A DNA stretch of 64,000 bases from Nonomuraea typhae (GTDB lineage: Bacteria; Actinomycetota; Actinomycetes; Streptosporangiales; Streptosporangiaceae): assembly GCF_009760925.1 (NCBI RefSeq), contig NZ_VRLV01000005.1, positions 186,001 through 250,000 on the forward strand, written 5' to 3'. The stretch's first letter is position 1; each line of letters opens with the position of its first letter. Below the pieces are notes generated by a model. The model worked only from the letters and a program-made list of their open reading frames with translations. It did no database searches and was not told where the DNA came from. The translations under genes were made by a program, and so were the position numbers. Below, one piece after another: positions 32,921-41,280 of the stretch.

Positions 32921-34055
32921 TACCCGGGCACGGGTGGCGCAGTCGCCGGTGAATCAGGCACATCGCGACCGTCAGCATGGCGAGGAACGGGCCGATGACG
33001 GCGACGCCGTACAGGCTGATGAGCGTCGCGGCGACGGCGCCGGGCAACACCGCGCCGGCCGCCGAGGAGGCGGCCATCTGGAGGCCGATCGTGCGGTCCG
33101 CGTGCGCCTCGCCGACACGTTCGGACGTCGTCAACGTCAGCAGCGGGAACATCGGCGCGGCCGCGAGGCCGATGACGACCACGCCGGCCGAGGCCATCCA
33201 GCCCGGTCCCGGAATCACCACGAACGCCGCGCCGATGAGCATTCCCCACACACCCAGGGTGAGGAAACGCCGGGTTCCGACCCGGTCTCCCCAGTGCCCG
33301 ACCATGACGCGCCCGGCGAACATGGCCGCCCAGAAGGCCGAAACGGTCAGGGCGGCCGGGCCGTCGGCCAGGCCGCGGCCGGTCGTGAGGTAGACGTAGG
33401 CCCAGATTCCGGTCCCCGCCTCGATGCCCGACTGGAGGACGAACGCCGCCAGGCTCGGCCACAACAGGCGCGGGGACGGCCACGGGGGATGGCTTGGGCG
33501 CGTCGCGATGGCCGAGGGCCTGCCCCACCGCTTCGCCGTACGTGCGAACGTGACCGCCAGCAGCACCTGCGAGATCGCCAGCACGACGTACGGCAGGCGC
33601 CACGATCGACCGTCGGCCAGCAGTACGGTCGCCGCGGCCGGACCCGCCGCGGCGCCCAGGCAGTAGCAGGCGTGCATCCAGGTCAGGTGACGGGCGCCGA
33701 AGTGCCGTGCGGCGTAGGCGTTGAGCGCGGAGTCGATCGCGCCGGAGGCCAGGCCGCCGAGGAGTACGGCGAGCAGCACCACCCAGAACGCCCCCGCCAG
33801 CGCGTACACCGTCAGCGCGCCGGCCGACAGCGCGGTGCTCAGCGCCAGCACCCACCCGACCCCGGCGCGGGCGAGGAGGGACGCGGCCGAGGAACTGGAG
33901 ACGACGTACCCGGCGACGCCGAACGGGACGACGACGCCCAGCGCCTCGATCGGCTGGCGCAGGTCCAGCCGGACGAACGGCCACGTGATGCCGCCCACGG
34001 TGTCGGGCAGGGCGATGGAGACATAGGCCAGGTAGACAAGGAGGAACAACGGCAC
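32889..34055 (-). CDS. MFS transporter (12 helices)
   Basis: A 388-residue major facilitator from the GTG at 34055 (PLFLLVYLAYVSIALPDTV). Twelve hydrophobic segments are visible, with the central basic loop near 200. Motif-like elements include FGVAGYVVSSSSAASLLARAG and GHWGDRVGTRRFL at the start of the second half. A GTG at 34106 would add 17 residues lacking membrane character. No specific substrate can be given; the layout resembles fucose-permease-type or drug transporters. Confidence 0.85.
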   Translation of the reverse strand: MPLFLLVYLAYVSIALPDTVGGITWPFVRLDLRQPIEALGVVVPFGVAGYVVSSSSAASLLARAGVGWVLALSTALSAGALTVYALAGAFWVVLLAVLLGGLASGAIDSALNAYAARHFGARHLTWMHACYCLGAAAGPAAATVLLADGRSWRLPYVVLAISQVLLAVTFARTAKRWGRPSAIATRPSHPPWPSPRLLWPSLAAFVLQSGIEAGTGIWAYVYLTTGRGLADGPAALTVSAFWAAMFAGRVMVGHWGDRVGTRRFLTLGVWGMLIGAAFVVIPGPGWMASAGVVVIGLAAAPMFPLLTLTTSERVGEAHADRTIGLQMAASSAAGAVLPGAVAATLISLYGVAVIGPFLAMLTVAMCLIHRRLRHPCPGTSAGGRARPR

Positions 34056-34163
34056 GCGAAGGCCACCCTTCCGGGCTGCGCAGCACGCGCGGAGCGGGCG
34101 CAGCACGCGTCAGACGAGATCAGGGATCCGAGTCAGCGCGTGCCGTGGTGACCGGGTACAGCC

Positions 34164-34182
34164 GCACCGGCCGTTCCGGTGC
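34164..34182 (-). terminator. Hairpin after the carbohydrate operon
   Basis: GCACCGG-CCGTT-CCGGTGC is a perfect 7-bp stem with a 5-base loop, 75 bp beyond the stop of the last minus-strand gene of the carbohydrate locus. There is no U tract, which is common for GC-rich actinobacterial terminators. Confidence 0.4.
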
Positions 34183-34256
34183 CGGGTGATTCCTCCACGA
34201 GAGGTGACGGTAACCGATGATGTCGTGGGTGGGCGACTGCATATTCTGCGCGATCG

Positions 34257-35747
34257 TCACTTCAGCAGGCGGGAGAGCGTGATGAGGTGGCCGGAGTTGG
34301 CAGGGGTGAAGGTGGCGTACTTGGCTGCTACCAGGTCCTTGATCTGCGGGTCCCATTCGGCGAGTTCGAGCCACGAGTGCAGGTAGTAGTCGGCGCCGTT
34401 GGCCGTGCCGGTGCCGTTCACGTACTGGCTGAAGACCGGGGCGGTGGCCGAGCCGTTCCACATCTTGGTCTTGAGCGTGTTCTTGAAGGCGGTCATGTCG
34501 GCGGCGGTGAAGACCTGACCGCGGCGGTAGGACTCCAGGAACGCGGACAGGTCCACGTTGGCGTGGGAGAGGTCCTCCTTCGTGGTGGTGTAGGAGGCGT
34601 AGTTCCAGATGTACGCGCCTCCGGAGTTGACCAGGTTCCGCTTGGCCCACTGGGCTGTGGAGTTGGCCTTCTGCAGGTAGGCGGCGTCGCCGTTGACGCC
34701 GTGCAGCACGGTGAGGAGGTTGGCGAAGCCGAGGGCCTGGTTGAAGGGCAGGTCGGAGCTGACCCGGGTGTGGGAGAAGGTGTCGACGTCGGGTGGTTCC
34801 TGCCAGGTGGTGCCGTTCCAGGTGTTGCCGAGGTAGCCGCTCTGCTCCCAGCGGGGCACGATCTCGGTCTCCAGAAAACCCCGATATGTCGCCGCCTTCG
34901 CGCTATATCCGGACAAGGCGGGGGTCTGGGCCACCAGCCGCACGAACTCCGCCACCGGAATGCCGATCATGGCGTCGTGCACCATGTACGGGAACCGGCC
35001 GCTCAGCTTCACCTCGTCGAAGGATGCCGACCCGGCCACCGTGTACGAGGCGTGCTCCAGCCACACCCGCAACGGCGCCCCGCCCGCCGGCAGCTTGCAC
35101 TCGACCTGCTTGAACTCCCACGCCGTCGAGGTGTAGTCCAGCGCGCAGACCGTCGCCGAGCCGTTGCGCAGCACGATCCGCCCGGTGACCGACCCGGACT
35201 TCTTCCCCCACCCGCGCAGCACGTAGGCGGAGCCGCCCTCGTAGGCGCTGTTGACGTTCTGGTAGAGCTTCTTCCACTTGGCCTGATCCGAGATCACCCG
35301 GACGGCCTGCGCGCCCTCCTTGCGGTCGGTCGTGCGGTGGACGTGGCTGCCGGTGTCCTGGAACCGGGTCCACGAGGCGGGCAGCGTCGCATCCCCCGAG
35401 GCCGCGCTCTCGAAGCCCGGGTTGGCCAGCTCGACCGGTGAGTACCGCGAGGTGCTCCAGCCGAGGAACCCGTCGCCGTCCACGTCGTCGGCGTTGGCGA
35501 TCACCGTGTCGGCATGGGTGACGAGCTTGTCCAGCCAGGCGGTGTCGCCGGTGGCCTGGTAGACGTCGAGGTAGCTGCGCATGATGTAGCTCTCGCCCCA
35601 GGCCAGCGTGGCACTGTCGGGGTTGCGGTAGCTGGAGCCGCCGATCTGCGCCTCGAGCGCCTGGTACTTGGTGAGCCAGACGTCCTCCACCGTCTGGGCG
35701 CCGCCGGTCAACGCCAGTGTCCCGGCCGCGAACAGGTTGAGCAGCAC
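34257..35747 (-). CDS. Secreted carbohydrate-active-like protein, paralogue B
   Basis: A 496-residue exported protein. A short hydrophobic N-terminus (about 1-18) acts as a signal, then a helical-toroid-like region (LAWGESYIMRSYLDVYQATGD). A beta-sandwich insert resembling carbohydrate-binding module CBM4/9 follows at about 105-245 (ELANPGFESAASGD ... SASFDEVKL), and the second helical part has NQALGFANLL and KEDLSHANVD. The start GTG immediately follows the TAG of the upstream paralogue, in the same frame, with AAAGGGGG as its ribosome site. No known glycosidase or lyase family is firmly recognised. Confidence 0.7.
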   Translation of the reverse strand: MLLNLFAAGTLALTGGAQTVEDVWLTKYQALEAQIGGSSYRNPDSATLAWGESYIMRSYLDVYQATGDTAWLDKLVTHADTVIANADDVDGDGFLGWSTSRYSPVELANPGFESAASGDATLPASWTRFQDTGSHVHRTTDRKEGAQAVRVISDQAKWKKLYQNVNSAYEGGSAYVLRGWGKKSGSVTGRIVLRNGSATVCALDYTSTAWEFKQVECKLPAGGAPLRVWLEHASYTVAGSASFDEVKLSGRFPYMVHDAMIGIPVAEFVRLVAQTPALSGYSAKAATYRGFLETEIVPRWEQSGYLGNTWNGTTWQEPPDVDTFSHTRVSSDLPFNQALGFANLLTVLHGVNGDAAYLQKANSTAQWAKRNLVNSGGAYIWNYASYTTTKEDLSHANVDLSAFLESYRRGQVFTAADMTAFKNTLKTKMWNGSATAPVFSQYVNGTGTANGADYYLHSWLELAEWDPQIKDLVAAKYATFTPANSGHLITLSRLLK

Positions 35748-37232
35748 CTATGCCCCCTTTCGGGCGAACCAGTTGAGGTAGGCGACGCAGAGCAGGGTGG
35801 ATCCCGTCTGCGCCTCGACAGCATGATCGTCGAACACCTGGCGGGCATGGGCGAACACGGCGGGATCCCACTGGGCCACGGGCATGAACCGCGGCGCCTG
35901 CAGGTACTGCCCGGCCGGAGCCAGACCGCCGCCGCCGTCCACGTAGAGGAAGGTCGTGGCGCTCCCGTTGTCGGTGGTGGCGAGGTTCCGGGTGTAGGTG
36001 CGGGCCAGGCGGGCCAGGTCGCGGCCGGTGAAGCCGAGGTTCCAGCGGTGGGCGGCCCCGGCGAACTCCACGTCCACGCCCGCGTGGCTGAGGTCCTCCT
36101 TCTGCTGCGCGCCCACGGGCGGCCGGCCGTACGACGGAGTCCATTCCGAGACGTCGTCGGCCCGCGTGTACCCGCGGTACATCACCCCGGACGACGGCCA
36201 GTACGGCCAGACGGCGGCGTCGGCGGCGTTCGGCGTGAGGTCGCGGGCGAAGGCGCGGGCCAGGGCGGCGGTGCGGCGGCGGTAGAGCGGGTCGCCGGTG
36301 GCGGCGGCCAGTTCGGCGTAGGTCTGGCCGAGGCCGAGCGACTGGTTGTGGGGCTGTTCGACGCCGTCGTAGGGGACGGGGGTGGTCTTGGCGAAGACGA
36401 AGTGGCCCGCGTCGCGCCACTCGTGGTCGTGGATGGCGGCCGCGTCGCGGACGGCGGTCAGGTACTCCACCGCCTTACCTCGATATTTCGGGATCCGTCG
36501 GAGGCGGGGACTCCGCATGACCACCCGCACGAACGACGCCATCGGATAGGTGATCATGCCCGTGTGCACGGAGAAGTGCACCGGCGCCGCGGCCATCGGG
36601 AAGGCGCCCTGCGCCGGCAGCCCGTCGCCGAGCTTCTTGACCGTGACCATGTTCGGCGAGGGGTAGGCGGCCAGGATGCGCTCGACCGCGTCGCCGGCGG
36701 TCAGGTCGGTGAAGGTGGAGGTGCGCTTCTTCTTCGGGTTGTCCACCACGATCGTGAACCGCTCGGCGGAGCTGCCCGCCTTCACGGTGACCACGGCGTC
36801 GCTCACGTTGGTCAGCGCGCTGCGCACCTCGAGCACCGGCTGCCCGGAGGCGTCCAGCAGGCGCACGCCGCCCGCCGTATAGCTGGTGTTGCGCCAGCCG
36901 GGCAGCGACAGCCCGCGGTGGTCGGTGACGCCGCGCACCGAGTCCCGCCCGGCCAGAACCAGGTCGGCGTTGTGGATGAGCCGGTCGAGGTAGTGGGTGT
37001 CGCGATATGCCTCGTACATGCGGACGAAGGCGGCCAGCACGTAGGACTGCCCCCAGCCGAGCTGCCCCAGCTCGTTGGTGTGCGTCGGCTGCCCGGCCGC
37101 CCCGCCGGCGTGGAAGGTCCGGTCGAACAGGTCGAAGGTCTCGCGGGCGGTGTAGTCGTAGGCGGTGGTCCGTGCGGTGAGGGGGAGGGCCAGCGCGATC
37201 GCGCCCAGGCCGAACTGCCTGCGGGTCAACAT
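35748..37232 (-). CDS. Tat-secreted carbohydrate-active-like protein, paralogue A
   Basis: A 494-residue protein with a Tat-type signal (LTRRQFGLGAIALALPLTA at 2-20). Helical repeats resemble paralogue B throughout: LGWGQSYVLAAFVRMYEAYRD at the start, NQSLGLGQTYAELAAATGD and KEDLSHAGVDVEF near residue 390. Between them is a beta-rich insert (about 100-200; FTIVVDNPKKK) in place of the CBM-like domain. The conserved KEDLSHA(G/N)VD block probably contributes to the active or binding site. It follows the ABC permease by 5 bp. Longer upstream frames are antisense-like and lack a signal. Confidence 0.72.
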   Translation of the reverse strand: MLTRRQFGLGAIALALPLTARTTAYDYTARETFDLFDRTFHAGGAAGQPTHTNELGQLGWGQSYVLAAFVRMYEAYRDTHYLDRLIHNADLVLAGRDSVRGVTDHRGLSLPGWRNTSYTAGGVRLLDASGQPVLEVRSALTNVSDAVVTVKAGSSAERFTIVVDNPKKKRTSTFTDLTAGDAVERILAAYPSPNMVTVKKLGDGLPAQGAFPMAAAPVHFSVHTGMITYPMASFVRVVMRSPRLRRIPKYRGKAVEYLTAVRDAAAIHDHEWRDAGHFVFAKTTPVPYDGVEQPHNQSLGLGQTYAELAAATGDPLYRRRTAALARAFARDLTPNAADAAVWPYWPSSGVMYRGYTRADDVSEWTPSYGRPPVGAQQKEDLSHAGVDVEFAGAAHRWNLGFTGRDLARLARTYTRNLATTDNGSATTFLYVDGGGGLAPAGQYLQAPRFMPVAQWDPAVFAHARQVFDDHAVEAQTGSTLLCVAYLNWFARKGA

Positions 37233-37237
37233 CGTGG

Positions 37238-38047
37238 TCAGCCTTTCACTGCGCCTCGCATGCCTTCGAGGACGTGGCGTTGCATGAGCATGAAGACGAC
37301 CACCACCGGGATGATCGAGATGATCGTGCCGGCGGCGAGCGTGCGGACGTCGGTGCCGGTGATGCCGGCGAGGTAGGCGATGCCGAGGGCGATCGGGTAC
37401 TTGCCCGAGTCCTTCAGCACCACCAGCGGCCAGATGAAGCTGTTCCAGACGGAGATGAAGCCGAAGATGCCCAGAATGGCCAGCGTGGGCCGGGCCGCGG
37501 GCAGCATGACGTGCCAGAAGATGCGCAGCTCGTGACAGCCGTCGGTGCGGGCTGCGTCCACGATCTCCCGCGGCACCCCGGCGAACGTCTGCCGGAGCAG
37601 GAAGATCCCGAACGCCGACAGCAGCCCCGGCAGGATCACCCCCGCATACGTGTCGGCCATCCCGAGCTGCGAGACCACGAGGAAGCGTGGGATGAGCATG
37701 ACCTCGCCCGGCAGGAACATCGTCGACAGGATCGCCAGGAAGATCAGGTTCCGCCCGCGGAAGCGCAGCCGGGCCAGCGGGTAGGCGGCCAGTGCCGAGA
37801 CCAGCACGTACGCCGGGACCATCGCGGCCACGTAGAGCACCGAGTTGAGCAGGTAGCGCGGGAACGGGATCGCCGTCCACGCCTCCTTCACCCAGTCCAG
37901 GACCGGAGGGCGCGGGACGACGTCGGGCGGGAAGGAGAAGACCGCCTGCCCGGCGGGTTTGAGCCCGGCCGACAGCAGGATGAGGAACGGGCCCACGAAG
38001 ACCAGGGCGATGGCCGTGAGCAGGACGTACATCCCCAAGCGCCTCAT
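37238..38047 (-). CDS. Carbohydrate ABC transporter permease (MalG-like)
   Basis: A 269-residue inner-membrane permease with six helices. The EAA loop contacting the ATPase is visible at about 175-195 (EIVDAARTDGCHELRIFWHVMLP). The ATG overlaps the stop of the MalF-like gene (ATGA). It pairs with that protein and the divergent binding protein to import an oligosaccharide. No ATPase gene is in the locus; CUT1 importers in actinomycetes often share a housekeeping MsiK ATPase. Confidence 0.92.
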   Translation of the reverse strand: MRRLGMYVLLTAIALVFVGPFLILLSAGLKPAGQAVFSFPPDVVPRPPVLDWVKEAWTAIPFPRYLLNSVLYVAAMVPAYVLVSALAAYPLARLRFRGRNLIFLAILSTMFLPGEVMLIPRFLVVSQLGMADTYAGVILPGLLSAFGIFLLRQTFAGVPREIVDAARTDGCHELRIFWHVMLPAARPTLAILGIFGFISVWNSFIWPLVVLKDSGKYPIALGIAYLAGITGTDVRTLAAGTIISIIPVVVVFMLMQRHVLEGMRGAVKG

Positions 38048-38907
38048 GACGTCCTCCTGGTGAGCCGGTGGTTGAGCATCGCCATCGCGATCATGACCAC
38101 CCAGAGCACGAGCCCGACGGCGCTGGCGTAGCCCATCTCGTAGTGCTCGAACCCGGCCGACCAGATGTAGTAGCCGAGGGTCAGCGTCGCGTCCTGCGGC
38201 CCGCCCCGGGTCATCACGTACACCGAGGTGAATGCCTGCATCGCGTCGAGCATCTCCATCGTGAAGGCGACCGCGATGTAGGGGACCATGAGCGGCACCG
38301 TGATGCGCCGGAAGCGGTGCCAGGCCGAGGCGCCGTCCACGCGGGCCGCCTCGTACAGCGAGGTGTCGATGGTCTGCAGCCCCGCCAGGTAGATCATCAT
38401 GTAGAAGCCCATGCTCTTCCAGCCCTCGACCAGGATGAGCGCGGGTAAGGCCCAGAAGGGGTCGAGCAGGTACTGGATCGGCTGGTCGAGCAGCCCGGCG
38501 CCGGTGAGGATCCAGTTGAGCACGCCCTGCTGGTTGAAGACGTACTCCCAGGCCACGGCCACGGCGACCATCGAGGTGACCACCGGCAGGTAGTAGAGCA
38601 TCCGGAAGGTCCTGATCCCCGGCAGCTTCTGGTTGACGAGTACGGCCAGCAGCAGCGGTAACACGACCAGGAGCGGGAAGAGCCCGAGGAGGAACAGCAC
38701 GGAGTTGACCGTGGCCGTCCAGAACTTCTCGTCCCCGGCGAGCCTGGCGAAGTTGTCCAGCCCGGTGAACTCCGGTGGCGAGACCACGTCGTACGTCATG
38801 AACGACAGCTGGATCGCGGTGACGGCGGGCCAGACGAAGAAGACCCCGAACAACGCCAGGGCTGGGAGGGCGAAGAGGTAGGGGGTGTACCACCGCTGTC
38901 CGGGCAT
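38044..38907 (-). CDS. Carbohydrate ABC transporter permease (MalF-like)
   Basis: A 287-residue permease, six to seven helices, with the EAA loop EAARVDGASAWHRFRRITVPLM near 195-216. The start is the ATG at 38907 (MPGQRWYTPYLFALPALALF); the longer frame extends into the promoter region. It is first in the minus arm of the carbohydrate locus and divergent from the binding-protein gene, 119 bp away. Confidence 0.92.
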   Translation of the reverse strand: MPGQRWYTPYLFALPALALFGVFFVWPAVTAIQLSFMTYDVVSPPEFTGLDNFARLAGDEKFWTATVNSVLFLLGLFPLLVVLPLLLAVLVNQKLPGIRTFRMLYYLPVVTSMVAVAVAWEYVFNQQGVLNWILTGAGLLDQPIQYLLDPFWALPALILVEGWKSMGFYMMIYLAGLQTIDTSLYEAARVDGASAWHRFRRITVPLMVPYIAVAFTMEMLDAMQAFTSVYVMTRGGPQDATLTLGYYIWSAGFEHYEMGYASAVGLVLWVVMIAMAMLNHRLTRRTS

Positions 38908-39026
38908 TGGTAGTCCTAAAGATGGATAACGGCGGGCCAGAATTTTCTGCAGCGTACATAGGTCGGGGATTGACGGCAAGAGTCCGTCCTGTCATTGTGC
39001 CGAAAGTAGCGATTAAGGACGGCCAC

Positions 39027-40304
39027 ATGTTGAGCAGAAGCTTCTTAGCGGCAGCGTTCGTGTTCTCCCTCCTCGCCACCGGCTGCGTCGCCGGTACCTC
39101 GGGAGCCGCGGAAGGCGGCAGCGACCAGCCCTTCGAGGGTGAGGTCGAGTTCTGGACGATCAACCTGAAGAAGAACTACAGCGGCTACATCAACGGCCTG
39201 ATCGCCGACTACCAGAGGCGGCATCCCAAGGTCACGATCACCTGGGTGGACGTGCCCGGCCAGGAGAGCGCCACCAAGCTGCTGGCCGCCGTGGCCAGCG
39301 GCGAGGTACCCGACGCCGTCAACGTCAGCTCGATCGAGCTGGGCCGCTTCGTACCGTCGCTGGAACCGCTGGACGCCTACTTCGACCAGAGTGCCCTGGC
39401 CGACTTCCAGGCGAACCTGGTCGAACCCCTGCGCACCGGCGGCAAGCTCTACGCCGTGCCCTGGTACAACGGCGGCGCTCCGGTCGCGATGTACCGCAAG
39501 TCGGTCATGGACCGGGTCGGCTTCGACCCCGCCAAGCCGCCCACCGGCTACGACGAGGCGCTCGCGCTGGCCGACAGGGTCTACGAGAAGACCAAGGTCA
39601 ACGGCTTCAACGCGCTGCCCGACCACAACACGCTGCGCTACTACGGCATCGAGCTGCTCAGCCCCGACAAGAAGAGGGCCGCCTTCAACACGCCCGAGGC
39701 CGTCGCCGTCCTGGCGAAGTTCAAGAAGAGCTACGAGGCCAGGGGCATCGCGCCCGGCGCCGTCTCCAAGGACGTCCGCAACCTCCCGCAGACGCTGGAG
39801 AACGGCCAGGTCGCCTTCAAGGCCCACGCCAACGCCGCCGAACTGCTCAACGTGCAGAAGAACGCGCCGGACGTCTACAAGGACCTCGTGGTCACCCCGC
39901 CGGTCCAGATGAGCACCGGCGGCAACCTGCTCCTGGCCCAGCAGGCGTTCTCCATCCCGAAGGCGTCCAAGCACAAGAAGGCCGCCGCCGAGTTCATCAA
40001 GTTCTTCACCAACGGCGCCAACCAGCTCGCCTTCTGCAAGATCGTGCCGATCTACCCCTCGACGGTCTCCTCGACCAAGGACGCCTTCTTCACCGACGTC
40101 TCCGGCGCCGACCCCATGGCCGTGGCCAGAAGCGTGATCGTGAAGGGGCTGCCCGAGCTGAAGTACGTCCCGATCGGCACCGCCAAGGACGCCGAGCTGG
40201 GCGAGCTGATCTCCGAGGAGGTCAGGGCCTTCCTCACGGGTACCAAGAGCGCGAAGGAAGCGCTGGACACTGCAGAGAAGCGATGGAATGACGCACTTGC
40301 CTAA
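39027..40304 (+). CDS. Sugar ABC transporter substrate-binding lipoprotein
   Basis: A 425-residue lipoprotein of the family 1 (MalE-like) solute-binding proteins. The signal ends with LLATGC (lipidated Cys20). The mature protein shows VEFWTINLKKNYSGYINGLI, the AVASGEVPDAVNVSS segment and a C-terminal helix FIKFFTNGANQL. AAGGA lies 7 nt before the ATG. It captures the imported sugar outside the membrane for the MalF/MalG-like permeases encoded divergently. It heads the plus arm; the next start overlaps its stop by 17 bp. Confidence 0.92.
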   Translation: MLSRSFLAAAFVFSLLATGCVAGTSGAAEGGSDQPFEGEVEFWTINLKKNYSGYINGLIADYQRRHPKVTITWVDVPGQESATKLLAAVASGEVPDAVNVSSIELGRFVPSLEPLDAYFDQSALADFQANLVEPLRTGGKLYAVPWYNGGAPVAMYRKSVMDRVGFDPAKPPTGYDEALALADRVYEKTKVNGFNALPDHNTLRYYGIELLSPDKKRAAFNTPEAVAVLAKFKKSYEARGIAPGAVSKDVRNLPQTLENGQVAFKAHANAAELLNVQKNAPDVYKDLVVTPPVQMSTGGNLLLAQQAFSIPKASKHKKAAAEFIKFFTNGANQLAFCKIVPIYPSTVSSTKDAFFTDVSGADPMAVARSVIVKGLPELKYVPIGTAKDAELGELISEEVRAFLTGTKSAKEALDTAEKRWNDALA

Positions 40305-41280
40305 GCTCAGAGTAGGGATCATCGGCACCGGGATCATGGGCCGCGGGCACGCGGAGGTGCTCGCCGCCCACCCGGACGCCGAGCTCACCGCGGTCAGCCG
40401 GAACCCGCTGGGGGAGGCGGCCGTCTACTCCGGCTACCGGGAGCTGATCGCCTCCGGCGACGTGGACGCCGTCTCGATCACCACGCCCGACCACCTGCAC
40501 GCCGACATGATGGTGGCCGCCGCGGAAGCCGGGCTGCACATCCTGGTCGAGAAGCCGTTCACCACCACGGTCGCCGACGCCGACCGCGCCGTCGCCGCCA
40601 TCCGGCGGGCGGGCGTGGTCGCGATGTGCCTGTTCAACCACCGCTGGGTGCCCGCCTACGCGCAGGCCAAGGAGCAGATGCCGCTGGTCGGCGAGCCGGT
40701 CGTCGGCTACGCGCGCAAGAACGACACGATCTTCGTGCCCACGGAGATGATCCGGTGGGCCGACCAGACCTCGTGCGCGTGGTTCCTGTCCAGCCACGAC
40801 ATCGACCTGGTGAGCTGGTTGTTCGCCGACCGCGTCGCCGAGGTCTTCGCCACCGCCCGGTACGGCAAGCTGCGCGGCCTGGGCATCGAGACCCCCGACG
40901 CGATGCAGATCCAGGCGCGCTTCTCCCGGGGGGCCGTGGCCACCTTCGAGTCGGCCTGGATCTATCCCAACACCTTCCCGACCGTGGTCGACAGCTACGT
41001 CACGGTCGCCGGTGAGGACGGGGTCATCCAGCTCGACCGGCAGAAGGAGAACATCCAGCTCGCCACCGCCCGGGGATACACCTATCCCCGCAACATGCTC
41101 CAGCGCGTCGTGCACGGGGTTCCGGCCGGGGCCTACCGGGACGCCATCCATCACTTCGTCGACTGCGCCCGCACCGGGGCCGAGCCGTTGATCAGTGTCG
41201 AGAGTTCGCGTGATGTCACCGCCGTCCTGGCCGCCGCGCACGAGTCGGCGCGGACGGGGAGGCCGGGGACCGTGGCATGA
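40288..41280 (+). CDS. Gfo/Idh/MocA-family sugar oxidoreductase
   Basis: A 330-residue NAD(P)-dependent oxidoreductase. The Rossmann loop GTGIMGRGH is at 13-21, TTPDHLH and the cofactor-binding EKPF motif near 88-91, and the C-terminal beta-sheet domain has a His-containing active-site stretch (SSHDIDLVSWLF). The family oxidises or epimerises sugars, sugar acids or inositols. It is translationally linked to genes on both sides. In this operon it probably processes the sugar released inside the cell. Confidence 0.92.
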   Translation: MTHLPKLRVGIIGTGIMGRGHAEVLAAHPDAELTAVSRNPLGEAAVYSGYRELIASGDVDAVSITTPDHLHADMMVAAAEAGLHILVEKPFTTTVADADRAVAAIRRAGVVAMCLFNHRWVPAYAQAKEQMPLVGEPVVGYARKNDTIFVPTEMIRWADQTSCAWFLSSHDIDLVSWLFADRVAEVFATARYGKLRGLGIETPDAMQIQARFSRGAVATFESAWIYPNTFPTVVDSYVTVAGEDGVIQLDRQKENIQLATARGYTYPRNMLQRVVHGVPAGAYRDAIHHFVDCARTGAEPLISVESSRDVTAVLAAAHESARTGRPGTVA

